Of a stretch of 12,319 bases of DNA, positions 6,931 through 12,319 are shown piece by piece (position 1 is the first letter of the stretch; each line of letters opens with the position of its first letter). Position numbers and translations under genes: made by a program. The notes under the pieces were generated by a model, which made no database searches, was not told the DNA's origin, and saw nothing but the letters and a program-made list of their open reading frames with translations. Source of the DNA: Labilibaculum sp. (GTDB lineage: Bacteria > Bacteroidota > Bacteroidia > Bacteroidales > Marinifilaceae). Location of the stretch: NCBI GenBank assembly GCA_016743925.1, contig JADGFH010000095.1, positions 1 through 12,319 on the forward strand. The letters are read 5' to 3'.

Positions 6931-8541
6931 TTACTCAATTTTAACTTTATTGGTAACAACATAGTATCTCGGATCATCAATATCTCTAAGGATAACAGAT
7001 CTAAAATGATCATCGGCACGTTGCAGTAAAGTAATACAGTCATCACTAAGGTGCTTCAGTTTAATCTTTTTTCCAGCCTTCTCATATTTTGCAACTAAGT
7101 TGCTAATTGCTTCGATACCTGAATGGTCAGCAACACGAGAATCAATAAAATCAATTTCTACAGATTCTGGATCATTTTCGATGTCAAATTTATTATTGAA
7201 AGTGGTGATAGATCCGAAGAACAAAGGTCCCCATATTTCATATACTTTAGTTCCATCTTCTCGAGTCGATTTTCTTGCACGAATTTTACGGGCATTGTCC
7301 CATGAAAAGGCAAGAGCACTAACAATTACACCAACTAATACTGCAATAGCAAGGTCGAAGACAACAGTTAAACCAGTAACAAGAATCAATACAAAGGCAT
7401 CGGCTTTTGGTATTTTTAATAGTACGTTAAAAGTCGCCCATGCAAAGGTTCCGATTACAACCATAAACATTACACCAACCAATGCTGCAATAGGTACCAT
7501 TTCGATATACGGAGATGCGAAAAGGATAAATACCAATAGGGTAGAAGCGGCAATAATACCAGATAATCTTCCTCGTCCACCAGATTTTACATTGATCAAC
7601 GATTGACCGATCATGGCACATCCACCCATACCGCCGAAAAATCCGGTAACGATATTAGCAGCTCCCTGAGCCATACATTCGCGATTTCCATTTCCACGAC
7701 TGTTAGTTATCTCATCCAATAAGTTCAAAGTCATTAACGATTCAATTAATCCAATTGCTGCAAGAATTGCCGCATAAGGCAGAATAAAAGTAATGGTTGT
7801 CCAGTTTAAGGGAACCATTGCAAATAACTGACTTTGGAAAGTTGGTAAACCTCCTTTTAGACCAGAACCACCACCATCTTTAATAAATGAACCAACAGTA
7901 CTAACGTCAAGATTGCCAAAAATAACAATAGCTGAAACAGCTACAATCGCTGCAAGAGCTGCAGGTACTTTTGTTGTTATCTTAGGAAGGAAATACATGA
8001 TACCCATTGTTAAGGCAACCAAACCAACCATTGTATATAATTCTATGCCTTGTAACCAAGTAGGTTCTCCTCCCGAAATATCTTTAAACATGCCCAATTG
8101 CGATAAGAAAATCACAATAGCCAAACCGTTTACAAAACCCATCATTACTGGGTGGGGAATCAATCTAACGAATTTACCAAACTTGAAAATACCAGCTAAA
8201 AATTGAAGAACACCCGCTAGCACAACTGTTGCAAACAAGTAGTTCAATCCCATATCTTGAATAGGGTTAGCCATTGCCATTCCCATTTCGTTTCCTTCTC
8301 TTACCAGGCTGACCAAAACTACGGCCATTGCACCTGTTGCACCAGAAATCATTCCCGGACGACCACCAAATACAGAAGTGATTAAACCAACCATAAAGGC
8401 AGCATACAATCCAACTAAAGGATCTACACCCGCTACAAAGGCAAAGGCAACCGCTTCTGGAACCAATGCAAGAGCAACTGTTAATCCCGATAAAATATCA
8501 TCTTTTGAATTTGCTGCTTTTTTTCTAAAAAAATCTACCAT
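6931..8541 (-). CDS. SulP family inorganic anion transporter with C-terminal STAS domain
   Basis: Inner-membrane secondary transporter of 536 residues. The N-terminal ~410 residues are strongly hydrophobic with many membrane segments. Early blocks typical of SulP proteins are present: LVPEAVAFAFVAGVDPLVGLYAAF near residues 26-49, and GLITSVFGGRPGMISGATGA directly after. The polar C-terminus (from about residue 415) contains EIWGPLFFGS and an IDFIDSRVADHSGIEAI stretch, the usual layout of a STAS regulatory domain. The start ATG (complement of 8539-8541) gives a short cytosolic N-terminus before the first helix, as expected. Members carry sulfate, bicarbonate or other anions; the sequence alone does not choose. 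The sulfatase in the same window makes sulfate tempting, but the two genes are more than 5 kb apart, on opposite strands and separated by terminators. It is probably monocistronic, with a candidate promoter upstream and tandem terminators downstream. Confidence 0.94.
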   Translation of the reverse strand: MVDFFRKKAANSKDDILSGLTVALALVPEAVAFAFVAGVDPLVGLYAAFMVGLITSVFGGRPGMISGATGAMAVVLVSLVREGNEMGMAMANPIQDMGLNYLFATVVLAGVLQFLAGIFKFGKFVRLIPHPVMMGFVNGLAIVIFLSQLGMFKDISGGEPTWLQGIELYTMVGLVALTMGIMYFLPKITTKVPAALAAIVAVSAIVIFGNLDVSTVGSFIKDGGGSGLKGGLPTFQSQLFAMVPLNWTTITFILPYAAILAAIGLIESLMTLNLLDEITNSRGNGNRECMAQGAANIVTGFFGGMGGCAMIGQSLINVKSGGRGRLSGIIAASTLLVFILFASPYIEMVPIAALVGVMFMVVIGTFAWATFNVLLKIPKADAFVLILVTGLTVVFDLAIAVLVGVIVSALAFSWDNARKIRARKSTREDGTKVYEIWGPLFFGSITTFNNKFDIENDPESVEIDFIDSRVADHSGIEAISNLVAKYEKAGKKIKLKHLSDDCITLLQRADDHFRSVILRDIDDPRYYVVTNKVKIE

Positions 8542-8572
8542 CTTCTAATCATCAAAATTTTGAATAAGACGG

Positions 8573-8580
8573 CAAAACTA
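8573..8580 (-). promoter_or_regulatory. Putative -7 box TAGTTTTG for the SulP gene
   Basis: The complement of 8573-8580 reads TAGTTTTG, the same octamer seen before the peptidase gene and at nearly the same distance (31 bases) from the start codon. A clear -33 TTTG partner is not visible. Confidence 0.45.
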
Positions 8581-8884
8581 GGCTTTTAATTCTTAGTAAT
8601 GTTAAGATTAGATTAAAGAATTATAATTTATTTGAGCGAAAACGTTTTATGTGTTGTCTAACATGTTTTGGAGCAAGCCAAAATAACTGAGTTTCGAAGA
8701 TTTGGAGAAAATAATAAAATTATAAATAGAGTTTGAGAATGAAAATGTTTTTTTTCATTCTCTTAAATTCCTTAAATTGAATTAAGTAATAAAAGGTAAC
8801 AGACATTTTGTATGAAGCTCTTATTTGCCCTAAATTGATAGGGATACGAAAAGTAGATGGATAGAGATTATTAATCCATGAGTG
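8581..8884. other. Divergent intergenic region between SulP and the small + strand gene
   Basis: About 300 AT-rich bases with no credible gene. It contains the perfect inverted repeat reported at 8735-8762 and a ten-base palindrome AAAACGTTTT at 8639-8648, which is too short to call an operator. I could not find a convincing plus-strand TAnnTTTG box for the small gene. Confidence 0.5.
8735..8762 (+). other. Perfect inverted repeat GAGAATGAAAA / TTTTCATTCTC
   Basis: An 11-bp perfect stem (8735-8745 with 8752-8762) and six-base loop in the divergent intergenic region. The sequence after it (TTAAATTCC) is only weakly U-rich, so it is a poor terminator. It could be an operator or a 5'-leader hairpin of the downstream small gene. 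Confidence 0.45.
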
Positions 8885-9154
8885 ATGAAAAGAGTAATTA
8901 AGGATTATAAAAGTATCGGAATTGAACTAATTCAGTTATTAATTAAGACTTTTCCTGATGGGATTTATGAGGATGATTTAATAATTATCAACAAACCCAA
9001 TGGCGATAAAATTAATGTTATAGAGTTAAGAACTGAGAATACGATCTATCTCATAAAAATGAATCAAGAATTACAGACTAGAATTGATTCATTTACGGGA
9101 GATTTTGAAGGTCTCGATCCTTTTTCTGATGGATACAGAGATAATCCTAATTGA
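8885..9154 (+). CDS. Small conserved-type hypothetical protein, 89 aa
   Basis: A short acidic protein with no signal peptide or membrane segment, so probably cytosolic. It begins MKRVIKDYKSIGIELIQLL, continues with a KTFPDGIYEDDLI stretch and an IELRTENTIYLIKM segment, and ends in an acidic tail (DFEGLDPFSDGY). This pattern resembles small uncharacterised proteins that recur in Bacteroidota genomes, some mislabelled as DNA primase; that is recollection, not a search. ATG 8885 is preferred to the adjacent GTG at 8882. An ATG at 8878 is in another frame and hits a stop after seven codons. Its last eight bases overlap the 3' end of dxs on the other strand, so the two genes are convergent. Support for coding is the balanced protein-like composition and its own intergenic leader; function is unknown. 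Confidence 0.72.
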   Translation: MKRVIKDYKSIGIELIQLLIKTFPDGIYEDDLIIINKPNGDKINVIELRTENTIYLIKMNQELQTRIDSFTGDFEGLDPFSDGYRDNPN

Positions 9155-11060
9155 TTTGCTTACTTAAAGTAGCAACAACAGTTTGAATAATACCGTTTTT
9201 GTCGTAGCCACATTCTCGGTACAACTCCTGTTGAGTACCTTGTTCTACCCATTTATCTGGTACACCCAAACGTTTTACTTTGGAGTAATAGTCATGTTCA
9301 CTCATGAATTCGAGTACAGCAGAACCTAATCCTCCAATAATACATCCATCCTCAAGTGTAATTACCTGCTTGTGTTTTGTGAAAACTTTATGTAGTAAGT
9401 CTTCATCAATAGGTTTCAAGTAACGCATATCATAGTGAGCTACAGAATAACCATCTTTTTCTAATTCTTCAATTGCATCAACAACTTCCATACCGATTGG
9501 CCCAATCGAAAGAATGGCCAAATCGTTTCCATCTTTTAATTTTTGACCTTTACCAACCGGAAGAACCTCAAATGGCTTTTGCCAATCAATAATACGACCT
9601 TTTCCTCTTGGGTAACGAATAGAGAATGGTCCCATATTTCCTTGCTGAGCGGTAAACATCAAATTTCTGAGTTCGATTGCATCCAAAGGGGAAGCAATTG
9701 TCATGTTCGGAACACATCGCATAAAAGCAAGGTCGTAAACACCATGATGAGTTGCCCCATCGGCACCAACTACACCACCACGATCTAAACAGAAAACAAC
9801 ATCAACATCCTGTAGTGCTACATCATGAATAACCTGATCGTAGGCACGTTGCATAAAAGAAGAGTAGATTGCACAGAAGGGTAACTTTCCTTTTGCGGCC
9901 AATCCGCCAGAAAATGTTACCGCATGCTGTTCTGCAATACCAACATCAAAAGCGCGGTCAGGCATTTTCTCCATCATGATATTTAGAGAACTACCTGTCG
10001 GCATTGCCGGTGTAATACCTACAATCTTATCATTTTTTTCAGCCAACTCAACTAAAGTGTTTCCAAAAACTTCTTGAAATTTTGGAGCTTGAGGTTCGGT
10101 AGGAGTTTGAGTTAGGATTTCTCCTGTTTTTACATCAAATTTTCCTGGAGCATGCCAGTAGGTTTGATCTATTTCAGCTTGCTTAAAACCTTTTCCTTTT
10201 TGAGTAATAACATGCAGAAGTTTCGGTCCTGGAATTTTTTGCAGATCACTTAGTACTTTAACCATGTGATTTACATCATGGCCATCTATCGGGCCAAAAT
10301 ATCTGAAATTAAAGGCTTCAAAAATGTTACTTTGCTTTAATAGAATGGTTTTAATACCATGTTCTATTTTCTGAAATATCTTTTGAGTGTTTGGATTTAA
10401 TCGATTTAACTTTCCTAAAAATCGCCAAACATCATTTTTTACTTTATTATAAGTTTGCGATGTCGTAATATCCAACAAATAATTGTTCAATCCTCCAACA
10501 TTAGGATCAATCGCCATATTGTTATCGTTTAGGATAACCAATAAATCGGCATTGTTGTTTGCTGCATTGTTTAAGCCTTCGAAAGCCAAACCAGCAGTCA
10601 TCGATCCATCACCAATTACAGCAACTGTTTTTCGATCTTTCTCATTGTTTAAATGAGCAGCTGTTGCCATTCCTAAAGCAGCAGAAATTGAAGTAGAGGA
10701 GTGTCCTACAGTAAAAGCATCATATTCGCTTTCGCCTCTGTTAGGGAATCCACTAATTCCTTTGTATTGTCTGTTGGTATGAAAAACCTCTTTTCTTCCG
10801 GTAAGGATTTTGTGTCCATATGCCTGATGACCAACATCCCAAATAAGGTTGTCGTAAGGCGTATTGAGAACGTAATGAAGGGCGACAGTCAGTTCCACAA
10901 CACCTAAACTAGCACCAAAATGCCCTGGATTGCAAGAAACCTCTTCGATGATTTCTTGGCGCAATTCTTCACAAACCTGAATTAGGTCGTCCTCAGATAC
11001 CTTTTTCAGATCAGATGGAAAATTTATTTTATCTAAAAGTTCTTTTTCAGACTTGGCCAT
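9147..11060 (-). CDS. dxs: 1-deoxy-D-xylulose-5-phosphate synthase
   Basis: Cytosolic thiamin-diphosphate enzyme that condenses pyruvate and glyceraldehyde 3-phosphate to DXP, the first step of the MEP isoprenoid pathway and a source of precursor for thiamin and pyridoxal synthesis. The 637-residue length is normal for the family. Visible landmarks are GHFGASLG (46-53, His47), WDVGHQAYGHK (74-84), the TPP/Mg motif from GDGSMTAG (150-157) to NDNN (178-181), YFGPIDGHD (252-260), the activating Glu375 in GIAEQHAVTFSGG, QRAYDQ (402-407), DRGGVVGADGATHHG (424-438) and a later IRYPRG. The start ATG (complement of 11058-11060) is preceded by AAGGGG about nine bases upstream, an unusually good Shine-Dalgarno for this phylum. 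It stands alone on its strand here, with a small convergent gene overlapping its end. Confidence 0.98.
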   Translation of the reverse strand: MAKSEKELLDKINFPSDLKKVSEDDLIQVCEELRQEIIEEVSCNPGHFGASLGVVELTVALHYVLNTPYDNLIWDVGHQAYGHKILTGRKEVFHTNRQYKGISGFPNRGESEYDAFTVGHSSTSISAALGMATAAHLNNEKDRKTVAVIGDGSMTAGLAFEGLNNAANNNADLLVILNDNNMAIDPNVGGLNNYLLDITTSQTYNKVKNDVWRFLGKLNRLNPNTQKIFQKIEHGIKTILLKQSNIFEAFNFRYFGPIDGHDVNHMVKVLSDLQKIPGPKLLHVITQKGKGFKQAEIDQTYWHAPGKFDVKTGEILTQTPTEPQAPKFQEVFGNTLVELAEKNDKIVGITPAMPTGSSLNIMMEKMPDRAFDVGIAEQHAVTFSGGLAAKGKLPFCAIYSSFMQRAYDQVIHDVALQDVDVVFCLDRGGVVGADGATHHGVYDLAFMRCVPNMTIASPLDAIELRNLMFTAQQGNMGPFSIRYPRGKGRIIDWQKPFEVLPVGKGQKLKDGNDLAILSIGPIGMEVVDAIEELEKDGYSVAHYDMRYLKPIDEDLLHKVFTKHKQVITLEDGCIIGGLGSAVLEFMSEHDYYSKVKRLGVPDKWVEQGTQQELYRECGYDKNGIIQTVVATLSKQIN

Positions 11061-11148
11061 GTACGAAATCCCCTTTACAATCGTTTAACAGAATAAGAAT
11101 TTGTTTATCGTTTTTAGCTAATGCTAGATAAACAGATCATTCTGGAAG

Positions 11149-11156
11149 CAAAATTA
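11149..11156 (-). promoter_or_regulatory. Putative -7 box TAATTTTG for dxs
   Basis: The complement of 11149-11156 reads TAATTTTG, fitting TAnnTTTG, about 88 bases before the dxs start. A matching -33 element is not evident, so this is a candidate only. Confidence 0.35.
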
Positions 11157-11224
11157 TGCACGAAGATAATAATAAAAACTAAAGTATTCTTCCATTCATG
11201 TGTGGTGTTCCCATGCCAGATTCT

Positions 11225-11232
11225 TATATTTG
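11225..11232 (+). promoter_or_regulatory. Putative -7 box TATATTTG for the OmpA-family gene
   Basis: TATATTTG is an exact fit to TAnnTTTG, 46 bases before the start codon. A TGTG at 11201-11204 sits at about the right distance for a degenerate -33 element. With the dxs candidate it would form a divergent promoter pair in the 218-base gap. Confidence 0.45.
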
Positions 11233-11278
11233 CTTGTAGAAGTGCAAGTTTCATTACTAACAAAAGTACAATTTAAAC

Positions 11279-12289
11279 ATGTTCAAAAAAGCGAGCCCCG
11301 TAGTATTCATCTTAGTATCTGTTTTTTTATGCTTTTCTTGTGTGCCAACAAGACAATTTCAAGAGCTTCAAAACAAGCAAGAAAATTGCCAGGATGAACT
11401 GGAAATGGTAAAGGAAAAAAATTTAGTGTTGAGTGAAGCCAACACTGAATTAATTGGAAGATTAGATGTTTTGGATGAGAAATATAAGAATCTACTTTCT
11501 GATACCTTAGATATATCCAGAAGACTGCAATCAGCTCGAGAACGATTAAATAGAATCGAAAAAAGTAATCAGGATTTACTCAATCAATTGGCGGGAATGC
11601 AAGCTGGTAATGCCAAAGAAACAAAGGTTTTGCTTGGGCAGATTAAAAAAGCGCAAAATGAACTTCGCTTGCGCGAAGATGAGGTTTTGACTTTGGAAAA
11701 AGAGATGAATGCGCGCAAACGAAAATTGGATGCTTTGCAAGCAGAACTAAATAGAAGAGGCAAGCGTTTACAGGAACTGGAATCTGCTTTAAATAGAAAA
11801 GATGAGGTTGTTCGTGCCTTAAAGCAAAAAGTAATGAATGCCTTAACTGGTTTCGAAGGAAATGGATTGTCCATTACCACGAAGAATGGTAAAGTGTATG
11901 TCTCTATGGATGAAAAGTTATTGTTCAAATCGGGAAGCTATCAGGTTGACCAAAGAGGGGTTGAAGCTTTAGGGCATTTAGCTGGGGTTTTGGCTCAAAA
12001 TAAAGATATTAATGTAATGATTGAAGGACATACCGACAATGTTCCTTACAATGGAAGCGGAGCATTAAAAGACAATTGGGATTTGAGTGTAAAACGAGCA
12101 ACATCTATTGTTCGAATTCTAGTCCGCAACAAACAGATTGATGCCAAAAGGTTAACTGTTGCAGGTCGTAGCAAATATGTTCCTATCGATTCAAATGCAT
12201 CAGCTGTTGGGCGCAGCAAAAATCGTAGAACAGAGATTATTCTTACTCCAAAATTGGATGAGTTATTTAAGATATTGGAAACAAATTAA
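11279..12289 (+). CDS. OmpA-family peptidoglycan-binding lipoprotein with long coiled coil
   Basis: Cell-envelope protein of 336 residues. The N-terminus MFKKASPVVFILVSVFLCFSC is a lipoprotein signal with acceptor Cys21. Residues ~25-185 are charged and heptad-rich with almost no glycine or proline, as in a long coiled coil. Residues ~205-325 form an OmpA/MotB-like domain: LLFKSGSYQVDQRG (214-227), IEGHTDNVPYNGSG (248-261, Asp253), LSVKRATSIVRIL (269-281, Arg273) and GRSKNRRTEIIL (311-322). Asp253 and Arg273 are in the positions that bind diaminopimelate in the family. It would tether the outer membrane to peptidoglycan over a long spacer, in an envelope-stability or motility-associated role (inference). 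A candidate promoter precedes it and a palindrome follows six bases after the stop. Confidence 0.9.
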   Translation: MFKKASPVVFILVSVFLCFSCVPTRQFQELQNKQENCQDELEMVKEKNLVLSEANTELIGRLDVLDEKYKNLLSDTLDISRRLQSARERLNRIEKSNQDLLNQLAGMQAGNAKETKVLLGQIKKAQNELRLREDEVLTLEKEMNARKRKLDALQAELNRRGKRLQELESALNRKDEVVRALKQKVMNALTGFEGNGLSITTKNGKVYVSMDEKLLFKSGSYQVDQRGVEALGHLAGVLAQNKDINVMIEGHTDNVPYNGSGALKDNWDLSVKRATSIVRILVRNKQIDAKRLTVAGRSKYVPIDSNASAVGRSKNRRTEIILTPKLDELFKILETN

Positions 12290-12295
12290 TAAGGA

Positions 12296-12319
12296 AGAGA
12301 CGCACTGCAGTGCCTGTCT
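12296..12319. repeat. GC-rich palindrome at the window edge (terminator or dispersed repeat)
   Basis: A perfect 12-base palindrome GCACTGCAGTGC (12302-12313) is flanked by AGAGAC and CTGTCT, which pair at four of six positions, giving a 24-base imperfect inverted repeat. It starts six bases after the OmpA-family stop codon. Palindromes of the AGACGCA...TGCGTCT type recur between genes in some Bacteroidota (recollection). The window ends here, so any T tract is not visible. Confidence 0.5.

Noticed and set aside
7100..7606. 168-codon open frame antisense to the SulP gene
   Set aside because: It lies wholly within the well-supported transporter gene and its translation has no recognisable domain; it mirrors the codon bias of the opposite strand.
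6931..8541. Functional link between the SulP transporter and the sulfatase as a sulfate-uptake pair
   Set aside because: They are far apart, on opposite strands and separated by terminators, and SulP substrate specificity cannot be read from the sequence.
8639..8648. Palindrome AAAACGTTTT as an operator
   Set aside because: Ten bases in AT-rich DNA with non-matching flanks is too weak to call.

Overview
The window looks like chromosomal DNA of a marine-type member of the Bacteroidota, probably near the Marinilabiliales/Marinifilaceae. This rests on the AT-rich, Bacteroidota-like coding sequence, the export signals (short lipoprotein signals with no clear Shine-Dalgarno), TAnnTTTG-type promoter boxes, a Cys-type sulfatase next to family glycosidases, and the style of the dxs and OmpA-like genes. 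The genus is inference.

Left part (1-4964, all + strand) is a polysaccharide-degradation block. It holds a lipoprotein sulfatase that is complete except perhaps for its first codon, a short relic of a second sulfatase, and two tandem paralogous (alpha/alpha)6-type glycosidases of the GH63/trehalase-like superfamily. One glycosidase has a cleavable signal peptide and the other is a lipoprotein. A strong intrinsic terminator closes the block. Together these enzymes would remove sulfate esters and cleave glycosidic bonds of a sulfated glycan in the periplasm or at the cell surface. No SusC/SusD pair lies inside the window.

Middle part (5141-8541) holds an exported bleomycin-hydrolase-like papain-fold peptidase (+) and a SulP anion transporter with a STAS domain (-), convergently transcribed. 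Between their terminators, at 6382-6836, is the most striking element of the window: twelve copies of a near-palindromic octamer TTGTRCAA. The inner ten are spaced exactly 41 bp apart and the two outer ones 39 bp from their neighbours. The intervening sequence is almost entirely unlike from unit to unit, and the asymmetric base (R = A or G) always faces the same way. It is not coding and it is not a normal CRISPR. I know of no described element that matches it.

Right part (8885-12289) holds a small conserved-looking acidic protein (+) whose 3' end overlaps the end of dxs (-, 1-deoxy-D-xylulose-5-phosphate synthase), and a divergently placed coiled-coil OmpA-family lipoprotein (+). The window ends inside or just at the edge of a GC-rich palindrome. 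No tRNA, rRNA, insertion sequence or conventional CRISPR was seen.
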